A stretch of DNA of 64,000 bases from Tetragonia tetragonoides (lineage: Eukaryota; Streptophyta; Magnoliopsida; Caryophyllales; Aizoaceae): NCBI GenBank assembly GCA_038025085.1, contig CM076144.1:42815001-42879000 (forward strand), given 5' to 3'. How positions within the stretch are numbered: the first letter of the stretch is position 1; each line of letters begins with the position of its first letter. Shown here one piece after another: positions 1-13,935 of this stretch. The notes beneath the pieces were generated by a model. That model had not been told where the DNA came from and ran no database searches. It saw nothing but the letters and a program-made list of their open reading frames with translations. The position numbers and the translations under genes are program-made.

Positions 1-520
1 TATGCACCTCTTTTTTGTCCTTTTTGAGGAGGGTGAGGGGTGGAGATGAGTTATTGGCGAGAAAGTTTATGTGGGCCACAGCCCACAGGGAGCTATGAGC
101 TACGGTGGAGAATAGACGAAGACCCTGTTAGGGGAGACAAATTGCTGCACAAGAGAACTAGAGTTGGTCGTGTAGCTTGGTGTCTTTGGGTTTAGTTAGA
201 AAAGAATATATCTTGAGAGGCAACAAGTCATATTTTCAGTCTCACTTTGCTTTACTCTGCTTTCATTGAAGTAAGTAACAGCCTTATAATTCTTAAAAGG
301 ACACAGACGTGGTCTTAGTTTCACTGATGTAAATGATCCTCTAAGTGGACGATATTGCTTTATTGAACCAGGTAGATGGGGAAATTAAGTGCTGGGCAGC
401 ACCTTCTGTTATCGTTCTGTTGCATAAATATGCTAACTGTACTGCTTTTATCTGCTGGCTGTTATCGGTGTTCCAAGGATGTAGATGGTTTCTTACATTT
501 TCCTTTTTCATTTGTCACAG
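1..520 (+). other. Membrin intron or upstream DNA, no exon recognised
   Basis: This stretch precedes the first recognisable membrin exon. I see no sequence resembling the N-terminal membrin exons, so they should lie to the left of the window. The stretch ends in a pyrimidine-rich tract and CAG at 518-520, a good splice acceptor. Confidence 0.4.
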
Positions 521-3500
521 AAAGGTTGAACAAGTTGCTGAGGAGGCAGACTCGTTGAAGGAAAGTTTGGACAAATACTTTATGCGAAACCAAAGACGGA
601 TGCAGGAAGCTAGAGAGAGGGCTGAATTGTTTGGAAGAGCAGTATGCAATGTTCTTTTTAGTCTATATCTTTTGTTCTTGATATTTTACTCCACTGTCTG
701 ATGTGATTTCATGTTCAGAATGGGGAGTCTTCTCATGTTCTGCGAATCTTCGATGATGAAGCACAAGCAATGCAATCAGCCCGTAACTCTTCCAGGATGT
801 TGGAAGATGCATATTCAACTGGGGTGGCCATCCTTTCAAAGTTTGCAGAGCAAAGAGATAGCATGAAGGTATTTCCACACACTGTTGGGTTCAGTTAGTT
901 TCTGTAATAGCGCATTCTGGGTTTTTAATTTGTAGTATATCATGGTCAAATGCAAACTGAAAGGGTGATTTAAAACAAATAAGACACAGTAGTGCTGCCA
1001 GGAATGAAGTAAGATCAATGTTGCCGCGGAGTGGGTATTAGTCTAGTAGCCAGAAGTAAATTAAACGCTGAAATCTTTTTAATTAATGTTCTGTCCTGTC
1101 AAATGTGATCAGCCTGTGCTCATGTCTCAGCTCTCATCTAACCTTTGTTGCTTTGGGGCTTGAGTCCTTGCCCCATTCTTAGGGCACCCATGTCAGACGT
1201 GAAAATGGATTTTATGGATATCAGAGCTTGATATGACTAAATTAATACAGAAAAAGTGAAGAACACTTCATGAGTGTCAAGTGTCTCGAGTTTGAGTAGC
1301 ATACCACATAATTGTTTGCAAAGTTACATTGATGGAACCCAACAAGATATAGTATGTTATTGCTGTGAAATTTTGGGTAGCGAAGGATCAGTAGGGGGGG
1401 GGTTATTTATTTAGTATGATCGTTGTTCCTAGCCCTGTATTTGGACCTTCTATCTGTCGATTATGGAAAGTGCAGATAATTCATCACATCTTTATACTGT
1501 GATTCTCCAAATTCTGCATCCCGCCAAATCTGTGGCTATAATGGTTCTTATGGATGTTGAGAGAAGAAAATCAATAGTTCCCTTCTGATTTGATCATGCA
1601 TTGAAAATTTCTTGCATGAGTGTTTGGTTATTCTGAATCTGAATAAATCTCTGAGAACAAGATGTTCTCATGACGAATAGAGGGATACAAAATTATCTCA
1701 AATAAATGCATCTTTGTGGTCTGGCCAACCAAAAAAGCAGAAAGTAAGAAAACTAAAGAACTTTGTGGTACCTAGTTTGTTAGTTATTAGCTGTTAGCAC
1801 ATGTGGTTAGCTTATGTGATTAGTTGATGGTAATAGTGATTGTGTTTAGTTAATATTAGCTGTTTGAGGAATGGTGCCCATATGTAACTCTTGGACCTTA
1901 GAGCAAGTGCAGCCCAATGCCAAATACTGTTATGTATAATAATGTAATTCGGATTTCTCTCTCCTATCCTTTTTTGTAGAAATTGGCAAGGGTCTCTTCA
2001 ATGCAATGCCAAATTTGGCAATGCCTACTCAAATTTTCTCTCTTAACTACTCAAAGTTTGGCTCCATTAAGTCCCGTATCGATTATAGAACTAATTCCTA
2101 TAATTATGAAACCAATGTGAGATACGGAGGAATAGGCGATTCTTTTTTCTTTAATCTATTTTTATATTACGGTTTGCACCAAACTCACTCATCTTTTCTC
2201 TCTCCTAAAGCAATATATATTATTTTCAAGTCACATTCAAATGTCTGATTTTATGAAATAAGTAATTTTTTTACACACCAATTTTATTTTTGTCAATTTT
2301 ATTAATACATAAAATGAAGCTGTCAAAAGCCTTCAGACGAGGAAATCGTTGGCAATTAAATGTGCTGCAACAAGCTTTACTTTACACGTCACTTTGTGCT
2401 TGGTTGGGGCAAAGCAATTAATCTGGGAAAGGGCTGCCCATACACAAGGTGTATATTACACTCCCTTGTTCCCCTTCTCCTTGTGTCTATCTCTCTCCTC
2501 TCCCTTCAATTTTAGGGGGGTAGTTTGGGTATGTTGAAAAAAGGGAGAGAAGAGAGATAGACACAACTCACACAAGGAGAAGGGGGATAAGGGAGTGTAA
2601 TATACACCTTGTGTATGGCTAACTTAGTTGATTAATCTGGTAATGAAAAAAGAGGAAGCAAGTGGGTCTGTCTTGCTTTGCCTCACTTTTTCCCACACAC
2701 GCACATGCCAGGCGTGGCCTGTTTCATTGACTCGTCAGGTCGGGTTCAACGTGTGGGGTTGTTGTTCCTTTCCTTCCTATCTTGCCTCACTTTCGGCGAC
2801 AACTTTGGCTTCCGCATTTGGCAAGCTACTTCCATTGCCAATATATTGGCAATGGGTAGTATAATGGTGTATTTGGCAGGGTGGAAAGTACACTGCAATA
2901 GGCACATGCCAATTTTGGGATGCTAATTTTGGATTTGGCAGCAGAAAAATACTTCTGCCAAATACTTCAATATAGACTACCTATTGCCAATATATATTTG
3001 CGTTGGAAGCAGCTTGTCAAATGAGAAAGAATGACCCTGCTCCGCTTAAATTCAACGTGCGTGGGATCTTCCTTCAGTTTGCTGGCAATTGTGTTAAAAC
3101 AAGCCAAATTTCCATGGTTGATAGATTGTTAATGAACCCAACCATAAGTTCCATGGTTTTAATTTTTGACAGCTTTTATTTTACGTATAGGATTGCCAAA
3201 AAAAACTGCTTGTGTAAAAAAGTAAATATTTATGACATTGTTTTCTGTAAATACCTTATGTATTCTTAGATTGTTTTTCACATCTCACCTCAAATTTTCT
3301 CAAATTCATCTTTTGAATAATTTTTTTTTTTAATGTCAACTTGTAGTCTTTGTCAAGTTAACTTTGCAAATTATGTCTAGATATCAAAATCTTAAGATGA
3401 TTTAAATCCGAATAATAAAATCTATTGTTTTCACTCAAATTCAAAAATTAAAAGGACTTCCAAATTAAAAATCCGATATCAAACTCGGTACATAAATTCA

Positions 3501-4523
3501 AATTTAAATATTAATTTTAATGACTACTAGGTTGTGTTTGGATTGAGCAATTGATTTGAATATCATGATTTCAAATTTGGGTATTCGAATCCAAGAATTC
3601 AGAACCAGTTTCCATGTTTGGCATTCTACAGAATCAGGTACTCTAGGCTAGTGATTTGAATTCCTAATCTTTTGGCTTGAAAAATTCTTCAATGGATTTG
3701 AGCAAAATGCAAAGCCAAACATTAAATTTGGGCAAATCCTGGATATCAAATAAAATCCAGGTTCCCAAAGAAAGCATTATACATTTCATGAATATGTAAG
3801 TTGACAATAATATATTTTGATTTAGGATAGAGAAAACATGAGTGGGTTTGGTGCAAATTGAGTAAAGAGTATGAATTGACATTGCCAAATTTGGCATTGC
3901 AATGACGGGTCATATGCCAATTTTCAATGAAAGAGGAAAGAGGAAGGAGGAGAGAGAACTCTAACTTTGTGTATCTTACATGCCAAATTTTGGCATTGCA
4001 TTGTGGATGCTCAATTTTGGCAATTGCATTGTGGTCAGTGAAGAGCATCCACAGTTCGAGATGTCAATGCCATGAGGGTCAAAGAACATTTTTACCCCCA
4101 ATAAATCATTGTGACAACAAGTTTGACACACACATTTTCAACCCAAACAGATAGGGCCTGGGACTTTTGCTGCATGAGTGTCCAGGACCGCTACTACATT
4201 GGCTACTTGAAGCTTTACCTGCTGCCTGTGTATCGTTCCTGTAAATTTCCTTCATTTTATCCCGGTCACATCAGTCCTACAGCAGGGAAGACGTCAAAAG
4301 AAGCCTCTTTAGGTTCCTCGTCACCTTATTTGCTGACTTTCTCCGTATTAAATTTTTGCAGAGTGCACAACGTAAGGCATTGGATGTCCTGAATACTATG
4401 GGCCTCTCAAACTCAGTCCTGAGGTTGATTGAGAGACGGAATCGTGTTGATACATGGATTAAATATGCTGGCATGATTCTCACTTTCATTGTCCTTATTG
4501 CGATGTGGAGGTGGAAACATTAA
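521..4523 (+). CDS. MEMB11: Membrin, Qb-SNARE of ER-Golgi traffic (3' part, three exons)
   Basis: Membrins are tail-anchored Qb-SNAREs that form the cis-Golgi fusion complex with a syntaxin, a Bet1-type and a Sec22-type SNARE. Seen: exon 521-641 ([16 protein letters not shown]..., then LFGRA), exon 719-868 (50 codons: [11 protein letters not shown]..., [14 protein letters not shown]) and exon 4362-4523 ([36 protein letters not shown], hydrophobic tail, RWKH, TAA). All junctions are GT...AG and phases agree. The SNARE helix spans the last two exons, with AEQR as probable zero layer, and is followed directly by the C-terminal membrane anchor. The last exons match plant membrin closely, and [17 protein letters not shown] is its hallmark. 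The last intron is 3.5 kb and full of repeats. N-terminal exons are outside the window. MEMB11 versus MEMB12 cannot be decided. Confidence 0.88.
1901..4050. mobile_element. Composite inverted-repeat transposon inside the last membrin intron
   Basis: The sequence at about 1901-2335 reappears in inverse orientation at about 3150-4050. Shared blocks include CAATGCCAAATTTGGCAATG, the segment around CACCAAACTCACTCAT, and a TTTTTTACACA...AGCTGTCAAAA block. The right arm is interrupted at roughly 3240-3770 by AT-rich DNA containing a TTGTGTTTGGATTGAG motif, probably another nested MITE. Both outer ends resemble GAGCAnnnnCAnnnCAATGCCAAA. I found no clear target duplication and no transposase. A non-autonomous DNA transposon is the likeliest reading; superfamily unknown. 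Confidence 0.5.
2438..2618. mobile_element. Near-perfect palindromic MITE, 181 bp
   Basis: The two ends are inverted copies of CCATACACAAGGTGTATATT, and the complementarity continues for about 65 bp per arm through the CTTCTCCTTGTG region, leaving a short loop near 2510-2535. The 10-mer ATTAATCTGG occurs at 2418-2427 and again at 2631-2640. If this is the target duplication, it suggests a Mutator-type insertion with slightly longer ends. It sits inside the larger inverted-repeat element of the membrin intron. Confidence 0.7.
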
Positions 4524-6082
<1,559 letters not shown>

Positions 6083-6232
6083 TATGACAGTAAGAATGAC
6101 CCTATCTAGCCCATCTTATTTCTGATAAGTAGCTAAACCCATCTTAAACTGAACCGAATGAGTTGGAAATGTTGAAGGATAAGTGTGTCTTGGTTACTCT
6201 TGGTCATTCTTAAGAGAAAGTTAGCTAGCTTC

Positions 6233-6559
6233 TAGATGGCCAATTGACCCTGATGGATTCAAGTGGGCGGGGACCCGCTAACCGACCCGCCCTATTAGCA
6301 GGTCATGACCCGCTTACTATTATAAATGGGTGGGTCAAAATGGGCCGGCCCATTTAAAAGTTAAGCGGGTCATTGCGGGTCATAAATGGGCCGACACATT
6401 TAAATTTTTTTTTGCTAAAAAATCACTTTTTAAATTTTAAACGGGTCAAAACGGATCGACTTGACCCGACCCGCACTCACAAAATGCTCGACCCGCTCCA
6501 ACCCGCCCTATTTATTAAGTGGGCCGACCTGCTCCGACCCGCCCATTTACCCAGCTCTA
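6233..6559. mobile_element. Non-autonomous hAT element of the GGGTC-rich family, copy 1
   Basis: The interior is rich in GACCCGCC/GGCGGGTC words and contains GGTCATGACCCGC. The right end reads CATTTACCCAGCTCTA, the inverse of a TAGAGCTGGGTAAATG terminus; the left end TAGATGGCCAATTGACCC is a diverged match. Flanking 8-mers CTAGCTTC (6225-6232) and CTAGCACC (6560-6567) agree in 6 of 8 positions, as expected for an old hAT target duplication. Confidence 0.6.
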
Positions 6560-7307
6560 CTAGCACCCCAAATTAACCGCAATGCCATAATTTCCATGTA
6601 ATGTTGCATGGGAGACTTGGAGTGCGACGACTCCACCAATAAATTAATTTTTTAACATTTTAATCAACAAATCCATTATTTGAAACACATAATAATTCGG
6701 TTTCCACTTTCCTAGTAATAAATATTTATTTATTTATTTATTTTGATTTTAACCATATGTTCACCTTAAAATTTTTGGGTCAAGATTAATCTTATTCATA
6801 CTAGTACGGTTTACTAGAGAGTAAAGTGTTCTCAGCAAATAGTTTCTCCATTCGCAATTTGAACTCCTCGATCTTGCTTAAGAGGTGAGAATGCCAAACC
6901 ACTCACACACCAACCACCAACCACTTGTTGGTCACTTTCCAAGTAATTAAATAAAAGAAAGTGCACGGTTCCCACATATGTGCAACACAATGACACATAC
7001 ACAGCCCACAAGAAGAATAAAAGGTAGTAAAGGATAGTGGGAAAAGAGTATTACCAGTCAGATACGCAAATTACTTGCTAGATGCGGAATTCTAATTTTT
7101 TTTTTTTTTTTTTTAAACAGCCCGCTGTTTTGTTGGGTGTTGCTGTTTATTTGTTTAATGAATAAAAATTGTCTTTCGACTTGACCCCACCTAGTGCTGG
7201 AATTAGAAGGGCAGTGAGTCACAATCTCAAATCATGCCATCTTCTGATACCTTAATCTTGCCTCTTAAGTAAGTATATGCTCCTAAAGTACAGATCCGCC
7301 AATCAAT
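6560..7307. other. AT-rich intergenic DNA
   Basis: No coding potential or RNA gene recognised; it contains a short ATTT repeat near 6723 and a T18 run near 7097. Confidence 0.4.
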
Positions 7308-7431
7308 ATCTCATTGCTTTTTTCTTTGGTGAAATCAAAATCTCATTACTTTTTTTTTTTTTCTGTTGGTGAAATCAAAATCTCATTACTTTTTTTTTTT
7401 TTTGTTGGTGAAATCATAATCTCATTACTTT
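7308..7431. repeat. Three tandem copies of a ~52-bp T-rich unit
   Basis: Units read GGTGAAATCAAAATCTCATT followed by a long T run. The last copy has a CATAAT variant. Confidence 0.8.
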
Positions 7432-7685
7432 GGTGCTAAAAGGTTAACAATCCCTTCTATTTAGGAGTATCTATTTTTAGATATAGTAACATAATTTTAT
7501 GTTTTCCCTTACTAAAGCTACAATATTTGCCTCAAAAATTTCTAAACAAAGGGGGTCAAGTCAAAACCACCTCCAGGTCCACTACTACATAGTACATATT
7601 TGTAGTGCTAGGGATAAGATATTATATAACTATATATCGATTAATTTTCATCATATATTGTAGTAAAGATGGAAAAAATAAATTC

Positions 7686-8452
7686 CAAGGGCGGAACCAG
7701 GGAGGGGCCAGCAGGGGGCAGTCACCCCTCCCATGATTCTAGAAATAATCTATATATTAATTTATGCAGACAGTATCATATGTTGATTGTAGCTCAGCTG
7801 GTTGTAAATTGATTCACTCAATGAGTGAGGGAAGTGTGCGGACCATGGTTCAAGCCCTTGGTAGCTCCATTTTGTTAGATTTTCCTTCCTTTTCATTTCG
7901 CCCCTGTTCCTTTATTTCTCTAGTTTTTTTAGTTCAGCCTTGTTTCTTGGTTTTCTTACTAAAACTTAATTAGTGAATAGTGAGTGCTTTTGTTTCTTCT
8001 TGTTTTTTTTTGTCTTCTTTAAAGTAAAGTTTGTGTGATTGTTTACTTCCCCGTTTTTAGCCAATTTGTCGGCTTTCTCCACAAAAAATCGTATAGTTGT
8101 AGACCATCTCACAGTAAAACGTTCTCTAATTTTACTATGTGAGTTATTTTTCTTCATAGAGTAACATGTATTTATTTATATTTGTTTTCATTCGTCTTTG
8201 TTTAGTAACATGTGAGTTGTAGACCATCTCACAGTGAAACGTTCTCTAATTTTACTATGTGAGTTATTTTTCTTCATAGAGTAACATGTATTTATTTATA
8301 TTTGTTTTCATTCGTCTTTGTTTAGTCTATTGTCGCTATATTTTATCCATATCATAATATTACGTCTAAATTTTTTAAAATTTCTATCATAATATGTATA
8401 CGTCGCTACAAATATTTGGCCCCTCTAAGCATAAATCCTGATTCCGCCACTG
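7686..8452. mobile_element. hAT-like element with an embedded tRNA-like segment
   Basis: The left end CAAGGGCGGAACCAGG and the right end CCTGATTCCGCCACTG are inverted matches. Flanking 8-mers ATAAATTC (7678-7685) and ATAAATCC (8453-8460) agree in 7 of 8 positions. Both features fit hAT elements, whose ends typically begin with CA. No transposase is present. Its right-hand two thirds are included in the tandem triplication that follows. Within it, a 120-bp block (TTGTAGACCATCTCACAGT...) is duplicated in copy 1 only. Confidence 0.7.
7788..7857 (+). other. tRNA-like pol III promoter boxes inside the hAT element
   Basis: TGTAGCTCAGCTGGTT matches a tRNA A box/D arm, and GGTTCAAGCCC about 50 bases later matches a B box/T arm. 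No complete cloverleaf can be drawn. It may be a SINE head caught in the element. Confidence 0.5.
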
Positions 8453-9673
8453 ATAAATCCCAATGTAATTTAAACGACTGAACTTATAGAATTGATTGTT
8501 TTATTTTTCCATGACGAAACGCGGATGTCGATTAATGATAACTATGATATTGTTGTTAGATTTTCCTTCCTTTTCATTTCGCCCCTATTCCTTTATTTCT
8601 CTAGTTTTTTTAGTTTAGCCTTCTTTCTTGGTTTTCCTACTAAAACTTAATTAGTGAATAGTGAGTGCTTTTGTTTCTTCTTGTTTTTTTTGTCTTCTTT
8701 AAAGTAAAGTTTGTGTGATTGTATACTTCCCCGTTTTTAGCCAATTTGTCGGCTTTCTCCACAAAAAACTCGTATAGTTGTAGACCATCTCACAATGAAA
8801 CGTTCTCTAATTTTACTATGTGAGTTATTTTTCTTCATAGAGTAACATGTATTTATTTATATTTGTTTTCATTCGTCTTTGTTTAGTCTATTGTCGCTAT
8901 ATTTTATCCATATCATAATATTACGTCTAAATTTTTTAAAATTTCTATCATAATATGTATACGTCGCTACAAATATTTGGCCCCTCTAAGCATAAATCCT
9001 GATTCCGCCACTGATAAATCCCAATGTAATTTAAACGACTGAACTTATAGAATTGATTGTTTTATTTTTCCATGACGAAACGCGGATGTCGATTAATGAT
9101 AACTATGATATTGTTGTTAGATTTTCCTTCTTTTTCATTTCGCCCCTATTCCTTTATTTCTCTAGTTTTTTTAGTTTAGCCTTCTTTCTTGGTTTTCCTA
9201 CTAAAACTTAATTAGTGAATAGTGAGTGCTTTTGTTTCTTCTTGTTTTTTTTGTCTTCTTTAAAGTAAAGTTTGTGTGATTGTATACTTCCCCGTTTTTA
9301 GCCAATTTGTCGGCTTTCTCCACAAAAAACTCGTATAGTTGTAGACCATCTCACAGTGAAACGTTCTCTAATTTTACTATGTGAGTTATTTTTCTTCATA
9401 GAGTAACATGTATTTATTTATATTTGTTTTCATTCGTCTTTGTTTAGTCTATTGTCGCTATATTTTATCCATATCATAATATTACGTCTAAATTTTTTAA
9501 AATTTCTATCATAATATGTATATGTCGCTACAAATATTTGGCTCCTCTAAATATAAATCCTGATTCCGCCACTGATAAATCCCAATGTAATTTAAACGAC
9601 TGAACTTATAGAATTGATTGTTTTATTTTCCCATGACGAAGCGCGGATGTCGATTAATGATAACTATGATATT
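7872..9673. repeat. Tandem triplication with a 561-bp unit
   Basis: Copies start at 7872, 8553 and 9114 with TTGTTAGATTTTCCTTC and the last ends at 9673 (ACTATGATATT). Copies two and three are almost identical. Copy one is 681 bp because of an internal 120-bp duplication. The unit joins the right part of the hAT element to about 100 bp of right flank, so the array arose after the insertion, probably by unequal exchange. Confidence 0.93.
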
Positions 9674-10605
9674 AAAGTATAAAGTATGAAGATTAGTAAG
9701 TCGATATTTTATAGTGTAATGAGCTCATAGATATCTAGGAGCACATTTGGTGGGAGTAAACTCTTATACGTTTTCATGAGCCTTCATAAGATAAACTGAT
9801 TACTAAAAGTGATATTTGTTTGTAACGACATTTGATAATTTTGTTAATGACATAATCCCTAATTTAATTAGTTTGCAATGAGTAGCTAGTGTCAATTTTA
9901 TTACAACTAAAAATATAGGTTAGGATTGGTTAAAAGTTAATTGATGAAAGATCATAGTATTCAAAATTATTATTATATTGCTCATTATTGAAAAGTATTC
10001 ATGGATAGCTTAGTATTTTGTTAGATTTGACACATGATTTATAGTAGAAAGTAAGTGAGTCTTACTAATATTTTAATAGATTTATATAGATATTTTGTTA
10101 GATGTGACACATAGCACCGATGGCGCATAGTAGAAAGTAGGTGGTCTCGCTTATATTATATACTAGGTTTTATCCCCTTCGTACGGACTAGTAAAATAAT
10201 TTTATGAATATATTTAATAATACAATTCTTAAAAGATTTGAAGTGAAATTATTAATATTATTGAAATACATTTTATTTTATTTCTGCAAAGATGTCTATC
10301 CATATGATGCAAGCAAATTGTTGAAAATGATATTTCATACCACCTTTATTTGTAATGAGATTTTTGGCTAAATTTAAAGAGAGAATAAAAACAGTATATG
10401 TACACTAATTTAATAAGTAATTCAAATAATGAAAAATGAATAAACTCATTCTGCATTAACGATATATGTGCACTAAAAGTTGATACCTCATATTCGTTTT
10501 ATACCGCACAACTAAAACTATGTGGATAATGTTGTCCACATGTGGCGTCTAAGTGTCATCTTCACATGAACATTTTCTCGTATGTGACGTCCTACATGTC
10601 ATCAC
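9674..10605. other. AT-rich intergenic DNA
   Basis: No gene recognised. Two short related stretches (TTAGATTTGACACAT and TTAGATGTGACACAT) near 10020 and 10098 suggest a small decayed duplication. Confidence 0.4.
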
Positions 10606-11237
10606 AGTACTGCACGGAAAAGACCCAACTTTAATGGGATACATATACATATATATCTCATTTTGAAGCGTTTTCCAAATCCAATCCAACGGAGTCAGAT
10701 TTATAATTTTTTGATTTACGTAACTAAAGTTATTTTATTTTATAATTTGAAAATATGCTAACAAATATGTAATTAAGTCAACTAATGATAAGACATTAAT
10801 GGTGGATGATGAGTTATGCTATGTGGCAAGCTAGTGCTTACGCGTCGGCTTACGTGTCATATCCACACGATGTGGCTCGCCTACGTGGCGTCCCACGTGT
10901 CGGCACCACACGAATAAGGACCCAATTATAGTTATATCTAGGTGCCATCACTGCACAGAAATGACCCAACTTTTATACGAAATATATACATATATATCTC
11001 ATTTTAAAGCGTTTTTCAAATCCAATCCAACGGAGTCAGATTTATAATTTTTTGACATACGTAATTAAAGTTATTTTATTTTGTAATTTGGAAATATGCT
11101 AATAAATATGTGTGATTAAGTCAACTAATGATAGACATTAATGGTGGATGACGTGTTATGCTACGTGGCAAGCTTGTCCTTATGTGTCAGCTTACGTGAG
11201 GGCCTCACACGAATAAGGACCCAATTATAGTTATATA
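10606..11237. repeat. Two diverged tandem copies of a ~340-bp unit
   Basis: Both copies contain CCAATCCAACGGAGTCAGAT, TTAAGTCAACTAATGATA, GACATTAATGGTGGATGA and end in GAATAAGGACCCAATTATAG. Copy one covers about 10606-10942 and copy two 10950-11237. The second lacks some of the CACGTG-rich block. Function unknown. Confidence 0.85.
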
Positions 11238-11240
11238 TAT

Positions 11241-11519
11241 ATGATATGATGTCCCATAATATAAGTCGTTTTACAAAATTGATTTTTTTTTTCATATCAT
11301 AAGTCATTTTAGAGTTTTAACAAAATGTTTTTTATTTGTTACTCATTCTACCATTGTTTCACATTACTTCATTAATTGCTCATTTTCTTTGCTAAATCTA
11401 AAGTCAATGGGTAAACTAGTCAAGTTTAATTATTTTTGCTAGAATTGAGACTATTTAATAGCTTTCTTAATTCGTGTGCAAAAATCTTAAATGGCCCATA
11501 TATTATAGAACAGAGAGAG
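11241..11519. mobile_element. Diverged Stowaway-like MITE
   Basis: The left part TCCCATAATATAAGTC and the right part CATATATTATAG...CAGAGAGAG followed by TA resemble the two ends of the common Stowaway type that begins CTCCCTCCGTCCCATAATATAAG. The left nine terminal bases have decayed. Confidence 0.45.
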
Positions 11520-11819
11520 TAATAAATTTATATAGATAAAAGGATAAACATAGGTGTTTGTCTTTTCAAACTTCAAAAATTTGTAATATACAAAGATCAA
11601 ATTATAGATTAGCATTGAAAGAATTATATCATATTTAATGATATCCGAGCCTGCAGCTTAATTTCCTTGTCTAAACATGTGGTATATGCAAGTCAAAAGT
11701 CTTTTTCAGTTACAAATAGATTAGTTGTTCTATTATAATTACAATTTATACCACAATAAAAGAAGGCCAACATGGAAATATATCAAATACTCCCTCCGTT
11801 ATATATATATTCAGCAGTA

Positions 11820-13935
11820 ATGAGAGAGAATTCTAGAGAGAGAAACACCTCTCAACGAGGTCACACGAACCAAATACGAGACAAACGCAAATTCAGACGA
11901 CTGGACCTTTTCAATACTGATGATCCAAACGCTCAACCTACTGACTCCATGGACGGAGGCTCTTCGAGTCCGGTTCCTTTAAGTGCTGGGACTGTGGGTG
12001 CCAATGCCTCACCCGTCCCTAGTGTCCCTGCGCCCCCGCCACCCCAAATCTCTTACAAAGACACACTCGCAAGACACACAGTTCTTGATCCATCTCCTGT
12101 TCCCATTAGCCCCTCGTGGGAGGAGGATGAAGATTCGGATGATGATGCCCTACCTCCTGGTGAGGAGGAGGATCCTATGTGCCCCACAATCCTACTATCT
12201 CGGGAAGAGAAGAAGAAACTTCGAGACCCGTGGAGGCGTTCCATCATCATAAAAATGTTTGATAAGGGAGTTGGTTTCATGCAACTCAACAATAAACTCC
12301 CACAAAAATGGGCTCTCAAAGGTCGAAATGTCACTTACAGATGTGGGGAGTGATTATTACAAAGCCAAGTTTTCTAACATGGATGATTATCATCACGTCT
12401 AGACTCAGGGTCCGTGGTTGATTAATGACAATTACATTACAATGAGAAGATGGGTGCATGATTTTGTTCCAGATGAAGAGCCTATTCATTACCTCACAGC
12501 ATGGATCAGGGTCCCCGAACTTGGAGTGGAATACTTCAATGGGGAGTTCCTTAAACGTATTGGTGAGAAGATTGGGCGGGTCATGAGTATTGATCACCAT
12601 ACTGCATCCGTTGAGCGAGGCAAATTCACTCGTCTTAGTGTTCAGATAGATCTCTCCAAACCTTTGCTCTCCAAATTTAAACTACGTGGGAAAATCTGGA
12701 GAATTCAATACGAAGGTCTCAAAATGCTATGCTTTGCCTGTGGTAAAATAGGCCACAAAGAGGAATTGTGTCCTTTACGCACTGATGAAGCACCCGCTCC
12801 TAATCCTACTGCAGTCCCCAAAGACCCGACGAAAGCCTATCCAAACCCACAACCCCAGTATGAAGAGACTTATAGAGAATGGATGCTTGCCAAGAAGCCT
12901 GCTCATCGTAAGAATCCGAAAGCTAACTCCAGAGGAGGCAGTGACCCGATTTTGGGCCCGAACCCAAACCCAGGCCCGAACCAATCCACAGCCCGCCCGT
13001 CTCTGAGTAACGTTCCTCAAGCTAACTCTCAGCCTATCACCTCCGGAAATCATGCGGTCCTTACTCCAAATCAGGCGAATATCTCGCCTATAACAAATTT
13101 GTCAGGTTCGAGATATCAGGCCCTCAATGATATCGCCTTAGAAGAGGTAACTGCGGATATCATGGAGGAGGAACCCAGGGAAGGTGATTTGATTGCAAAT
13201 TCTGTTCCCATGATTTTCCCAAATTCCCGTCAAGTTAGCAACCTGCCAGCTATTTTTGAGGATGCTTTGCAATCTCCTAGTCCATCTCAAATACGAAATA
13301 AGGAAATAATTCCTAATTTCCATGCCTTTAATGCTAACCATATTGTGGAAAGAATCCCCTTTTCTAGCCCTGGTATCTCGTCCCTTCACCCAACCCAATC
13401 AAGTCCACGCATCATCACTAACCCCAGAAGCCAACATCACTACGTCCCTTTACAGCCATCCCTCCAAGCCAGCCAAATCCTCTCCACGCCAAACACCCAT
13501 GCTGCAAAAAGCCCTTGCCTGCCTACTCCATTCTCTACACAGCAACTAAAAGAAAACCTCCCCTCTCTCTCGAGCTCACATACTATCCACCACTCTGACG
13601 ACTCTAGTACTCCTTGCTTCTCAAGATATGGAGACCACCCCGATAACCCGTCTCATAACCCATCATTGGACGCTGGTCGTCACGTCCCCGTCTCGATATC
13701 CCACGATGGGGACCCTACCACCTCTCGCCCACAAGATGATGTGGAATTCAAGCCAGTGCCAGTCGGTCACCCCCCACGGGACCTGATGTGCAATGTCTCA
13801 ATGCCAATAGAGATGGAGGCAACTTGCCTTCGACTCAGTAGTATGTTCTCTGAGGTCGAACTCTCATCCATTGTTGAATCAATGAATTTAGACAACCAAG
13901 CAAATATGTTACCCTCTCTTACCCAATTAAGTATC
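11820..13935 (+). pseudogene. LINE ORF1 (gag-like, zinc knuckle), broken
   Basis: The likely start is the ATG at 11820 (MRENSRERNTSQ...), just inside the element. An acidic stretch EEDEDSDDD follows, then a DUF4283-like nucleic-acid-binding region. A frameshift near 12330 and a stop TAG at 12400 interrupt it. The frame resumes with WLINDNYITMRRW, and the knuckle CFACGKIGHKEELC lies at 12730-12771. A long Pro/Ser/Asn-rich linker leads straight, without a stop, into the endonuclease. Known role of such proteins: binding the LINE RNA and bringing it to the nucleus. Confidence 0.85.
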
